In this document: positions 32,363-43,377 of the stretch, one piece after another
How the letters are laid out: every line of letters starts with the position of its first letter
Position numbering within the stretch: position 1 is the first letter of the stretch
NCBI GenBank assembly: GCA_902702965.1
Contig: CACRXP010000194.1
Span: 304,170 to 368,169 of the forward strand
Direction: 5' to 3'
DNA from: Spirometra erinaceieuropaei
Lineage: Eukaryota; Platyhelminthes; Cestoda; Diphyllobothriidea; Diphyllobothriidae
DNA: 64,000 bases
Notes under the pieces: model-generated
What the model was told of the DNA's origin: nothing
Databases searched by the model: none
The model's input: only the letters and a program-made list of their open reading frames with translations
Made by a program: the position numbers and the translations under genes

Positions 32363-33016
32363 GCTGACGTTTCAGCAAACTCCACTGTTATAGTCAGAAG
32401 TAATGCCCTGTGTGCTATGAGTTTCGTATTGAAGCGACGTCTACGGCGGCCCCAGACGGAGGCCTTCAGCCGACCGAAAGCCTGGCCGGCTTTGGAGATT
32501 CAGTGAGCCACTTTATCGTCTACCGTGGTGTTCTTTGACATGGTACTGCCTGGGTAGACGAACGTGTCCACGAATGGTAGTCGGGCCCCATCCACATTTA
32601 TACTGGGTGCAGTGTGTTCTTTTCTTATGCAGATTGGTGCATGAATATCTTTTTGTCCGTGTTGATGGTCAGCAAGAAGTTTTCGCGGTCGGGGGCGAAA
32701 GAGTTTGTGCCTCTTCTCATGGCTACATCTACCGTGGCGTCGACTGCACGGTTGTCCGCGAAGAGGAGTTAATGTACCATGGTAGTTGAAGTCCAGATGA
32801 ATGTATGCATTCAGCGGATGTTAAGAAGCTGGCTGTCAGTCCTGTAGACGTTGCTGATCCAAGCGTACTCAACGTGACAGGCGTCTGGCAGCATGGTGGG
32901 GAACATGAGTGAGGCAGTTGGGGAGCGAGTGCGCAGTCCTGCTTCACCTACATTGGTCATTGCAAATGCTTCCGGGAGTGCCCCACATGCTCATTCACGA
33001 AAAATGCGGTAGACAA

Positions 33017-33031
33017 CCCCCCCCCCCCCCC
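33017..33031 (+). repeat. C15 homopolymer
   Basis: Fifteen consecutive C bases, followed by C/A-rich sequence. Length in the assembly may be unreliable. Confidence 0.9.
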
Positions 33032-33179
33032 GCTAACCCACACCATCACATCTTCCTTCACCTACATCATGCAACATCATTATCCATCACAAGCATCCAA
33101 TTGCTACCTCCTACGCAATTGTGAAATGTACATCTCGAATCCGTCTTCATGCGGCCCCTACTACATGTATGATTCGAAT

Positions 33180-34085
33180 CTGAGGCCATCGCGGCGTGTC
33201 AAGCGTTGTGGCCTGGAAGGCTGCTGACTGACGCCCCCAACTCAGTCCACGCAGTCTGCCCAGTCGTATGTGTAAATGTGTGGAGTGGCGTACTGGTGGG
33301 CGGAGGACCAGACTGAAGCGGCTTCTTCTTAACGTGACCTACGTCATTCTTACGCATGTGAGATGCACGCCACTCAACCTCCGTTGTGCGTGTTAAGGGA
33401 GGCTAGGTCGTGCATATGGCGCGCGCAGACAAGGTCACTTGATATGTCAGCCACCGCGCCCATCCCCCGCATTAGTCAACTGACCGGCTCAGACAGTGGC
33501 TGAGGCCTGGGAGTGGGGAAGGGAGGGTGAGGTCGACGGCTCGGCGCATTTTCCTCACTATACACAATCTGACGCACTTGAAGCTATCACGGCGCGCTAT
33601 AAGCCGTGGCTTCAAAGGTTGCCATCTGACGGGATAACTTGGACCTCGCAGTCGGCCCAGTGTTGTGTGTTTGTGTGGAGTGACTAACCAGTGGCCTAAG
33701 AGTCATTCGGCAGTAGCTCCTTCTTAATGAGGCCTTTATAGAACTCCCACTCTGTGGGATCCGAGCCAGATGTGATGGCACGCCTAGAGGGCGGCTTCGG
33801 CCGCACCAGTCCCTTTTGTTGTTCTTGTTGTTGGTCAAAATCTTGGCCATTTGCTGTGTAGGCCAGGGTGTGTCGAGTGAAGAGCCAAGGTGCGGACTCA
33901 ACCGTGCTATCCTCCTGCGCTCTCCCCTGCCTCTGCTCTTCTTGATTTTATCTGGATACTGGGTCTAGGTGGAGGAGGGGGTAGAGTGCGGTAGATGCTG
34001 GGCAAGTCGCCTATCACTATAAACTAAATCTCGCACAAGTCACCGTGTCTGCTGCACCATGCTGTAGCACACAGCTGACATCATC
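33180..34085 (+). repeat. 3'-UTR repeat family, copies 2a and 2b (forward)
   Basis: Two related units lie about 425 bases apart: GTGTGGAGTG in a G/T-rich context at about 33275 and again at about 33673, each followed by a CTTCTTAA block. The second continues with GTGGGATCCGAGCCAG (33758-33773) and ends with AGAGTGCGGTAGATGCTGGG and CACTATAAACTA (33980-34030). Open frames in this region are repeat sequence. Confidence 0.65.
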
Positions 34086-35900
34086 GGAATCAACGGTCGA
34101 ACTGTCGTGTGTGTATGGAAAGATACTTCAATTTTTCTGTAGTTTTCCGTTCGCAATGGTTGCGGGAATTTACCACTGAGCAGAGTCCAGTCTCGCAGAG
34201 CCATGGATGCGGGTTTTGTGCCAACAAACCACATGCGACGCACACTAAGGCTAGATCACAGGAAAATATGGCAGGGCTCAGGCCAAGAGAAGTCACGGGA
34301 TTGAAAAATCTCTTTCGTAGGTTTAGTGCTGGCTTGATAGTTGTGGACATAACATCAAAATCAAAAATCTGCGAAATCAGAAAACATACGCTCTTTGATC
34401 TATGAATAAGGGTGCAGTATTGTCTCGACTGAAATGCCCTGTGGGCTATGTGCATCCGTTTGCAATACCCACTAAACACTAACTTTTGATTGCTTGTTTT
34501 GTACGTACTGGTGAAGAACTTCCTTTATGTTGTTGGCCTCCGAAACTATCACCTGGGTATAATTCTGACTTTGACATCCGCTTTTCATATGCGTATAGCC
34601 ACCCGAAAAGACAAAACCCGCAATTTGCATTGAGATTAACAAAGATGTTTAAGGAGTATTTCTTTAACATCCGGCCTTCTTACTTGATGGATGCAAACAA
34701 GAATTAAATCATTGCCTTTTGAAACGACCAGGAATAACTAAAGTAATTCTTTAGCCGTCATCCAACGAACGCAAGACATAAAAGAATGCTTAATAGCTCC
34801 ACATTCATAAGCCGACACTGTTGTGTCATTACTCACATCCGCCAACCGCTAATAAAGATTTGTGCACCGTTTATTTTTTCGAAGGTCCTCCTAGGCTTCT
34901 TTAGAACGTACGTCTTCGCAAGATGAGATTCCAGTCAGGCCTGCTGTTTTAAACTAAATCTTTTTTGGCCTTCAGGTAATCCAGGAACTCGTAGTTACCG
35001 GGCACACCGGTAAGCAGAAGTGGCTTCCTGTAAACACGCACAAGCTTTGCCCTATCATAGGGCACTCAGCTAAAATTTAGGGAGCATGATATTCTTGAGT
35101 TTCGTTGATTACAGGGAAGTTATAAGTGTCATTCAAAGGGTAATCGGTCCACTAGATGGATACAAACAGAAAGGGGGGGGCTTCGTGGAAAGACCGTACT
35201 AATTATCTCTCTGGAAAACAAAAGCCCCTGGTTATCCACTTGCTACGTTAACCTCACCAAGCCTCCGTTGCATGCGTTCATTTGGTTGGTATACCTCTGT
35301 GTAGAATCCAAAGGTGAGCCAACGCGTTGCGTTAGACCTAATAGATGACCAGCTATTCTGTTGCGATAGCCCCATCTTGCTGTGACAATATGGCACATCT
35401 CAACGATGCGACTTCCATGTGAGTGAAGTCTGGTTCATTTGGATTAAAAAAAAAACAGGCGCACGTAGCAAACGTAGAAGGATGAAAAGTGCCTGGTCGG
35501 CCACTGTGGTCGACATCATCTCAGGTCCTATTGGCCTTATCTTGCCAGTCGATTATTGTGGATGTAGGAGGAGATGGGGCGGGGTCGCTGTTTAACAAGT
35601 TTTCCTCAGCATAAACTAAGTCAACGGCGAACCCTGATGCCACTCCAGTTGGTCTCTATCAGCAATAGCAGATGCATTATAATATAACTGTAGGATATAT
35701 TTCGTCAGTAATTAAAAGGGCAGCAGCAAGACTTGTTGAAGTAAGAAGAAGTTAGAGTTGATTCTTGCTACTTAGAATTGAAATATTGAGGTTGACCGGG
35801 TCTAGGAATTGACTGAGTGCCACCTCCTGGGTTGACAAGACGTACTGGATGTCTCGTAACTCCATCCTTGATTTCTTTCATTTCCGCATGCCCTTTTAAG
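34086..35900. other. No gene supported
   Basis: Overlapping open frames on both strands at 34090-34480 have no motif that I recognise. The upstream exons expected for the gene with an exon at 35901 were not identified. Confidence 0.4.
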
Positions 35901-36444
35901 CGACGCTCCGACCGCTGTGACCCACCACCTGAACTTACACCGAAGTCAGCGAGACGAGTCGCAGCTCCGACAACGCGTCCTCATGGAAGCCGTCACCATA
36001 GTCTCCGGTTGGATGTACGAAGAGCCCTGCTTCATTGATCCTTCTGTCTACGGTGAGGGTAACGCGCGTCATATTGATGAGGTGCGGCAGCGCTTGCGAG
36101 CTTTTCGGGCCGGTATTAGCAGTTCCGTCATGGAGCAACTGGCAGCTGCCGCCCGTCGTTGTGAGGGAACGCTCATGCCACCAGCTTTACCTTCTGCTGA
36201 TGCTGCCGCTGCCGCCGCCGCCGCAACCGCCTTGGTCCACGCTCCTTCCAAAGAAGAACCGAGCACGCCCTCGATGCTGGCAGTGGCGACTCTTACGTCA
36301 TCTGGCCGGCAAGCGAAGGCTTGCAGTACCCTTTATCTACCTCCCTCAGGATCCGCCTATGTGCGCACACCAAACGAGTCAATTTATGCGGGCGACGTGA
36401 CAAGCAAACTCAGTGAAAAGGCTTGCACACCGCATGGCTCCCGA
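35901..36444 (+). CDS. Exon of an unrecognised forward-strand gene
   Basis: The preceding sequence is a pyrimidine-rich tract ending CCCTTTTAAG, a good acceptor. The frame is open with 181 whole codons after one base, and ends CCCGA before GTAAGC in phase 0. The product has RQRVLMEAVTIVSGWMYEEP, then RHIDEVRQRLRAFRAGISSS and an amphipathic VMEQLAAAARRCEG, then an eight-residue Ala run and a Ser/Pro-rich linker. No family was recognised. The reading frame is favoured by its protein-like composition and by exact phase agreement with the next exon at 38204. Confidence 0.55.
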
Positions 36445-37074
36445 GTAAGCAGTGGGTTGCTAAATTTTGCGAAAGAGGAATTTAGAACAGTCACAATCGC
36501 AGTTAACCATATCTGGGTACGCAGGCATAACTAAGATGCTCCTAAATGATCCAACATTGAACGAAATCAGATGATGAGGGTGTTTTCGCTGGAACATGAA
36601 GTTTACTGGCCTGACGTTACCGATTCTCACTCAGACCCATCACCACAGACTGCATGAGGGATAGACGCAAAGCGTGGTCCCGCGCGGATTTATACACAAA
36701 TTCTTTCCATTCACAGTCTCAGTCCGGATTTCCACCGAAGAGTTCCAAACAGCTACGGCAAAGTCTCTGGCAAAAAAATTATCGCCCGCTCGAAAACACA
36801 TTTGCTCGTTCAAAATATTCCAAATTATGGCCTATAACAGCGCTGGGGACGATAATTTTGCGTAAAACATCCAATTTTTATGTAAAAACAAAGCTCACAT
36901 TTCGGGAAAAGGGCTTACTTCATGCCAGAGGTCTTTAGGGAACTACCCCTCCGCTAGGCCTTATTATTTAAAAGAGCGACGTATTCCAGTTCGGAACAGA
37001 ATTCGCCAGGTATAAACATTCTCAGAGGCCTCCTTGAATACGCATTTAGTCTGATATCTCCCCAATGCCAGATG
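36445..37074. other. Intron sequence of the unrecognised gene, nothing further seen
   Basis: Lies between the two proposed exons. Open frames at 36654-36938 lack motifs. Confidence 0.4.
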
Positions 37075-37480
37075 ACTGATGGTCTCGGACAATGGACTGG
37101 TGCTCGAGGTGGGAATGAGAGGGTGATGTCGACATCGAGGAATCCATCCTCGCGGCACTTCGGCGAACTCCCCACTAAAGCAAATCTGACGTGTTTTTGG
37201 TACCATCACGATGCGTTAAATTCATGGCTTCGAAGGCTGCCAACTGCCTGGGTAACTCGGCCCTCGTGGTCAGTACTGGGTATGTATGTGAGGTAGTTGG
37301 TTCGAGGACTGGGAATCAGGCCCAGTGGCTCCCTTTTAATATGGGCCCCATGGCACTCAGGAACGAGAGATCCGAGCCAGCTCCCTGGCTGGTATATTGT
37401 GCGGGTGCAGGTCGTGTGTGGTACGCGTTGATAGGTTCGTTAGTGTTGTCATGCACTGCGTCCAAGCCCACTTCCGGTCG
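37075..37480 (+). repeat. 3'-UTR repeat family, copy 3 (forward)
   Basis: Same order of blocks as 33.48-33.78 kb: GGTGATGTCGAC, TTCGAAGGCTGCCAACTG, GGTAACTCGGCC and GAGATCCGAGCCAG. It lies within the intron between the two forward exons. Confidence 0.65.
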
Positions 37481-38203
37481 TCCTACCGTCGATCTTTTCA
37501 TTTGTCTCATTGGATTTCCAAAATGCACTTTATGTACTCCTTCTCAGAATGTATCTCCCCGTGACCCAGTGCTCGTAAAATAATGCAGCGTTACTGAGAC
37601 TACGGACGCCAGATGATAATGCCGATGGCCTAAATAGCACCGTAATTACACTTATTGTTCCCTCAGGTGAGGCATTTAAAAGACGCAATTACCATAAGTA
37701 TGAGAACGACTTCTTGTGCACTTCTCCTGGGAAGTATGATTGTTTACATAAAGGCGGCAAAAATCAATAAAAACATTCGCAGCACCCAATGCGTTTCGTG
37801 ACGCACACAGGCGTTCGTGTGGATTTGTCAGCGGAACATCTTGGATGAATTGGTGTGATTTTACAAGTCCACTCAAAAAACTACCGTATATAAAAGTACA
37901 CATAATCTCAGCTAGTACTTCGTGAGTTTTAGCTCCTAATATAGGTTTCCACACAATTACTATAAGAAATGAACTTTAATCCTTTCAGAATACGACAGAA
38001 ATAATATATTCCATTATCCAAATTCCTACTAACAAATGCTACAAATCTGCGTAAAATGGCTATTGAGGAACACGAATTTTAGGGTATGACTTTGGTGTGT
38101 CCACAAGTTTTTTTTCATTAAGGCGGCCTTAGCTGATCTTATGAATAGACCCTTAGACCCGAACGGCTAATAAAACCTGCTCCCTGGATTATATTATTCA
38201 CAG

Positions 38204-38860
38204 CATGGGTACGCTGGCCAGGTTCTGGATAATCGAGAACGTTTCGGTAAAACCGACATCTCTAAAGCGTCCTGCAAGTTTTCGGCGCCATCAGCCTGCA
38301 CGCACCTCCTAAGTCCAGCCGTGGGTTTGAGACGCACAGTTGTCTACTTTACTAACGAGCATCTTCGCCACGTATCGCCCGCCATGCAGCGTCTGATTGA
38401 GGCCTTTTCACCGGGCCCTAAAGACCTCTGGCTACCTACCCGTGTGGGGTCTATTGACAGAAAAGATTGCGGACCAGTTAGCAGAGCTCCTCCGCGGAAT
38501 CAGGTCGTCAGGAGGCACGAGTGCTTCGACGGCGGCGGCGGGGATCATAATTCACACAGTCATCACTGTCGACACAGCACCCACCATCACCCCTGTCCCC
38601 TGCTGCCCAGTGGGTCGGCGGAACGGGTCTGCGCCCACCACGATGACGGCTATAAAGCCCCTGTTTTCAACGTTGACTTGGACAACAGCCTGCGAAACTG
38701 TCATGGGGAGCTCGTTCGTTCTCCTCGAGCGCCGTCGCCCGCGCCTAGGGACAGAGAGAGCCCAGGGGGTGTGTCTGCCCTCTCGGCTGCCCGGCATCCA
38801 ATTTGGGACACTCCGGATGTCTTAAAAACTTCCACCAAGTACCTGTCGTTGGACCTCTGA
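38204..38860 (+). CDS. Second exon of the unrecognised forward-strand gene
   Basis: Starts after TTATTCACAG with phase 0, matching the upstream exon. It reads HGYAGQVLDNRERFGKTDIS, then LRRTVVYFTNEHLRHVSPAM, QRLIEAFSPGPKDLWLP, a His/Gly-rich patch, YKAPVFNVDLDNSLRNC and a stop at 38858-38860. A second frame is also open from about 38397 to 38825 and contains LLTEKIADQLAELLRGI, which looks equally protein-like, so a frameshift near 38440 is possible. The end may be a real stop or a missed donor. No function is assigned. It is convergent with AARS2. Confidence 0.5.
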   Translation, partial: HGYAGQVLDNRERFGKTDISKASCKFSAPSACTHLLSPAVGLRRTVVYFTNEHLRHVSPAMQRLIEAFSPGPKDLWLPTRVGSIDRKDCGPVSRAPPRNQVVRRHECFDGGGGDHNSHSHHCRHSTHHHPCPLLPSGSAERVCAHHDDGYKAPVFNVDLDNSLRNCHGELVRSPRAPSPAPRDRESPGGVSALSAARHPIWDTPDVLKTSTKYLSLDL

Positions 38861-39992
38861 CTAATACTTCTGCAGTACTGACTTTTGTTTGTTTATCTTG
38901 TTTGTAGACATAATTGAAAAAAACTGCCTCCCAAGAGGATGCCCACGCCAGTTTTGATATTGTTACTGGCTTCATTATTCCCATCGGGATGCCTTACTGC
39001 CAGACAGACCTTTCGACAAATTACTCGCCGCGAGTTTATACATAATATACGTTTATTCGTTAAGGCAGGCCTTAACATACACGACAGGACATGAAAATAA
39101 ATACCCTGATAAACTACGTCCCTATAGTGTCTACCTATGTGATTTAGATGGCTTGACATATATTAGTAATAATATCTGAAACCAATCGTCGTTAATAGCG
39201 CCTTCTCTCGTCCCTGCCTAATTAGCGTCCTATCGGCCGAGTTGATGCTCGCTACTTTCGCGGGCGTCTTATATAGCGTCCCTGATATGCTTCATAGTCC
39301 ATCGTCGGTTTCATACTTGTCACCGGCAAGGTCGTTGGAAAACGTCATTTTTTCCTTATGTTGTCGGCTGTTAAGCCGCGAGCCCTGTTGCGGACAACAG
39401 GAAGGGCGTACTTTGCCCCATGAAGAACACTGCCGTCCACTGCCTTCGCTCCGTCCCATAGATTCCTTCCTAATTCAGGGAATAGCGTTTAGACCGGCGT
39501 TGCGAGTCCGTGCATTTCTGGCTTCGTCTTGTGCACCTGCTAGATGGGGTATCATAGTAATTACTTGGTTTTCTGCTGATTGAGAAAATCGGGCGGCGGG
39601 TGCCAGTGAGTTCTTTAGTCCTTCGTTTTTTTCAGCCAGTCGCTCACCAGGTCATGGAAATACGTCCACTGTCTCTTCTTTTATGCCGTTACCAATGTCG
39701 CCGACGTCCGCTCTTTTCTTATTTCTCACTACTACTCCGGTTAGCGGTTTCATGTTACAAATGGTGAGACCTACAGTTTCTCTCTACGCTTTATCTTACC
39801 GTTCTCGCTGATAACCGTCTTCAGTGGATTTTCTGTCACGTAAGCCTGGTAGTCATCTGGTGGATTCTAGGTGAATTACTTAGGAAATCCTGCTTGGGCG
39901 GTCAAATTACTGCATCAACTCTGGTGGATTCCAGACGTTGCAGTAGGTTGGGCGGGTAACCTGATCCAAATGTGATTAATCTCGCGTCATCC

Positions 39993-40077
39993 AGCGGGAC
40001 CTCGTAATTCAAGTGGTTAGAGCGTTGGCTGTACCAAAGCCATCCCCTTATTGCGTGGGTTGGAACCCCACCGAGGC
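39993..40077 (+). repeat. tRNA-like sequence (tRNA-derived SINE or pseudogene)
   Basis: CCTCG at about 40000 pairs with CGAGG at about 40070. AAGTGGTTAGAGCG is D-arm and box A like, TGGCT-GTACCAA-AGCCA is a perfect 5-bp anticodon stem with a 7-base loop (anticodon position reads ACC), and GTGGG-TTGGAAC-CCCAC is a 5-bp T-arm. The D-stem is mismatched, the T-loop has G for the usual C, and the variable region is long. It is therefore more likely a SINE head or decayed tRNA than a working gene. Confidence 0.5.
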
Positions 40078-42050
40078 GCTGAGTTTTTCACAGTTGGGTC
40101 AGTATGAATTATTCAAAATCTGCCAAAACATCCATGATTTTCTGTTAATTGCCCAGTTGGTCGCGTGCAAGCGTCTGCACAGGCACCGACAATTTGTGAT
40201 TCCGCAGGCCTACCTGAATCAAATAAGTACACAATATAGGAATATATTCCAGGGAGGGAACATTTACTCTCGCACCCAGGCAAATACACTTTGTGCGCGA
40301 CTCTGACGGTCGTTGCAGCCATTACGGGAGGTGAGTCCGAAAGAAGCCGTCCTAAAAGCCAATGAAACGACTTAATCGGTCCTTGTAAGTCCATCCTAGA
40401 GCGACACTACTCATGCTTCTTTTCCTAGCCATACTCTTCTTATAAAAACTGTTGACAATGTGTTTACCTATGCAAGACCTGTGTAATGCATCTCTAGATT
40501 ATTCTATAATTACCTAACGGTCCCACGTACACAGTAAAAATCCTTAAACATAAAGAGCAAAACGGCTTACGCGCATCTACATTTAAACAAACTGACTAAG
40601 CAAAACGAGGGAGGGATCTAAAAACTACGTCAGATCCAAAGTTTTCCCGAATATCCAAATGACCGCAGTTTGACCCCGTAGTTCAAATCAACGCTTTAAG
40701 GCTAGACTACTGCTAATTGGCAAAACGTCCCCTAAGTAGTGGTGTGGAGGTCTGGAATAAAGATAGTCGGATGCTTCAAGGGGTGCAAGTCCGAGAGTAA
40801 GGTAGCTTGCGTTGCATCCATTATGCTTGACTAACCCACTGTGGGAAACTTATGCCTCAAATTTCCAAAATCAAGAAATACGTCGCCAAGATAGCTAAGT
40901 GCATTCTTTGTCAGTGGCCACCCATAATTCAGCGATTGCCATTGGTTTTGTGGCGTAGACGCCAACTTCTAATTATTCCTATGAGTTTATAGGTGTGAGG
41001 TCCGGTGAATGAGGGGCGTAACCTACTAAATTCCTTCGTGCAATCTATTCGTTTGACAACATATCATCAAACAAGGAATTTTAAGTTAGGATGGCAGTTT
41101 CTAACCTTGATTTAAATTTACCCAGTCCCCGTGACTGGTTTATAAACACAGGTTAGAGTTGGCACTACGGTTGACCAACCCGCGTAGCCCCTGTCGTTCG
41201 ACCACGCGGCAAAAGGCAGCCGCTTCTTAAAAAAGAAAACATGACTAGACGGCTGTTCCCCCAGTAGTCCAAGCAAAATGATCGAACCCTGCTAAGTACG
41301 CTGCTATTATCATTCCATAGAACAACCCTACTAAATTGCGCTTTGCGCAACCTCTTCGATCGATTTTCCTCCCAAATGGGAAGTTGTGAATGAGGCTTGA
41401 TTCAGGCGCAGCCACCCTTCGCCGAATGCGTATGTAGGGTCTGGAATTGCCCTCAGTAAGCCCCAGGGTTCTAAGTGGGCAACAATATCGTAACCGTTCT
41501 GCCAACACACTTAATTTCATACGTAATCCGACATGTCTTTGCTCAGTGACCATAAACTCGCTACGAGTAACCATAGTCAAGTGATTCGGATAAAGACAAT
41601 GCGCTAGTCCTGGACAGCTCACAAGCAAAATAATTAACCGCGTTTCTAATTGATGCCGATGGTCCCATATACGTTCACCATCATTTTCCGGAACTCAAAG
41701 TCGTCCTTGAAAAACTTCGATGGCCTGTTAAAGGGCATGATGTCCCAGTGTTTGGAGATAACTGTCCGCCAAGGCAGTTAGACTAGACGCCTTAGTCAGA
41801 AATGTGTTATATTTTAAAGAGCGGGAGTCAACACGGCCCTACGCTGCTATTTGTCCAGTTGCCGATCGTAGCATAGAATGCAGTGGCTGAGGGGTAAAGC
41901 TTAGAGGCGTGGATTATCAAGCAGTATAGTACAGTCAAGTATACTGTGGTGGGTGAAAGTCGGGACGTACGACCGTGTGTCAAAAATGATACGTGTGAAT
42001 GCTCAGTTACACAGCATCTTTGTCAAATATACAAAAGAGCATATTGATAT
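40078..42050. other. No gene supported between the convergent genes
   Basis: The largest open frame (41245-41628, reverse) has no motif and no splice support. The AARS2 3' UTR must begin directly below 42088. Confidence 0.4.
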
Positions 42051-42068
42051 GTGCGTGTGTGTGTGTGT
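42051..42068 (+). repeat. (GT)n microsatellite
   Basis: A run of GT units with one GC, directly downstream of the AARS2 stop codon, so it lies in the 3' UTR or flank. Confidence 0.85.
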
Positions 42069-42087
42069 TTATACAAGAACTGTTTTT

Positions 42088-42351
42088 TTACAGGGGACGT
42101 TGGGCTGAAGATGACACAAACCTAGCGTCGGCCGTCAACCGAGCGGCTCTGTAGAGCTCCTCCCTAAATTGGCGCCAGGTAGGATGCCATTCTGAGTTGC
42201 TGTCAGCCGGGCAGGTTAGCCGCATTACTGCAAATGCTGCCTGCGGATCATTTTTGGGATCTTTGAAGGCTTCTGGTCGCACAATAAGCGGTTCTGGCAG
42301 ACGGAGGCTGCCTGCAGTTCGTTTGGCCCACTCAAGTGCCGCACCATTACC
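42088..42351 (-). CDS. AARS2: AARS2 last exon
   Basis: After TTTGACTCTAG, 87 codons and TAA (42088-42090). Codes GNGAALEWAKRTAGSLRLPE, then FAVMRLTCPAD and WRQFREELYRAARL. Position and pattern agree with the C-terminal domain, in which a V-x-x-x-x-x-x-x-A-x-x-x-x-x-x-x-x-x-P helix and a strand follow. The Gly-rich tRNA-binding loop is not seen. Confidence 0.78.
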   Translation of the reverse strand, partial: GNGAALEWAKRTAGSLRLPEPLIVRPEAFKDPKNDPQAAFAVMRLTCPADSNSEWHPTWRQFREELYRAARLTADARFVSSSAQRPL

Positions 42352-43343
42352 CTAGAGTCAAAATACGCTGATGGTGAGATTCGCCTAGAAAAACTGGCTG
42401 CATGGAATGGGTTCTGAGGGGACAGATAAAAAGTACAAGTCGGAAACTGAGAAGGCGAGCTCATCAGGGCTTAAGCAAAAACCATAACCTATTGATTGAA
42501 GGCAAACGCGTGAACTTTCAAAAAAGCAAGCTCGTTTTCTAAGAATGAATTACATGTACACCCTTGAAAGAAATGGAGTATAAAGGCAAAGAGTCCATCC
42601 ACCTTTCGCCGCCCTTCAGGTACGAAGTAAAGGAAGTTGCTGCTAATGAACAGAACCTCTTCCCACAGGTCGAGGACTGCGTCTCCGACGGTGATTAAAT
42701 GTACTATTTTCCCATACAGTAATCCCTCGCCATATCGCGCTCCGACTTTTGCAGCTCTACTCTATCGCGTACTTTATGCGCAAGCATATCTAGATATATA
42801 TACATATCGTGGATTTCTGCGGACAATGGGTCTTTTTGTATCTGGCACATGCTTTCATAGTTGGCTGTCCAGCGGATTTCATACGCGGGACGTCATTGCC
42901 TATAATTTCGTTGAAATATGTATTATCATAATGCCATTCGCTGCTTTGCGGCTGCTGACGAGGCTCGAGAGAGAGGCCCGAGGCACGACGTGGCGAGTGA
43001 GTTCCGTAACGCGATCGGGACGCAACCCTCCACCATTATTATAACAATGTGTTTAAAACTTATTACGTATTAAAACTTCGGTTGGATACCAGTGTCGCAA
43101 CACTCCGTTACTGATGCTAGTATTATTGCAGTAAGTTACCCATACTGTAAGCGTTGGTAGAGTAGCATTGGCAGCCGTGGTGGCGGTGGTAGTAGTAGTA
43201 GTACTAATAGTAGGATTATTAGTAGTATTCGCCGCATCAGTGGTGGTAGAAGGGGGAAAAGGTTTTCTTCAGTGTTGCGACACTGTATTCCCGCCAGTGG
43301 TAGTAGTATTAGTAGTAACAGCGGTAGTAGTGGTAGTAGTAGC

Positions 43344-43377
<34 letters not shown>

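Larger units (their letters stand above)
30840..32790 (-). mobile_element. Decayed non-LTR element with C2H2 zinc-finger tail and 3' UTR
   Basis: Read on the reverse strand, 32790-32400 shows late RT pieces such as NFLLTINTDKK-x-x-MHQ (the INTEKT-x-VMHQ block of this family). Then come a Thr/Ser-rich linker (ATTSSITSTTNTTATS), GLTDHLQIHCADTGEPM and, in another frame, RLNCTLCPHTCSHRMGLPDH. The C-x-x-C-x-x-x-x-x-x-x-GL-x-x-H-x-R-x-H type fingers form the C-terminal tail of these elements. Sequence from about 31930 down to 30840 is probably its 3' UTR, which recurs elsewhere in the window. All frames are broken. Confidence 0.68.

Noticed and set aside
34040..34479. Overlapping open frames on both strands
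   Set aside because: No recognised domain, repeat match or splice partner, and the two strands are equally open.
41245..41628. Reverse open frame of 127 codons
   Set aside because: Lies below the AARS2 stop codon, has no motif, and cannot be joined to AARS2.
42637..43044. Forward open frame of 135 codons
   Set aside because: Most of it lies in the MITE-like repeat that recurs at 53.3 kb.
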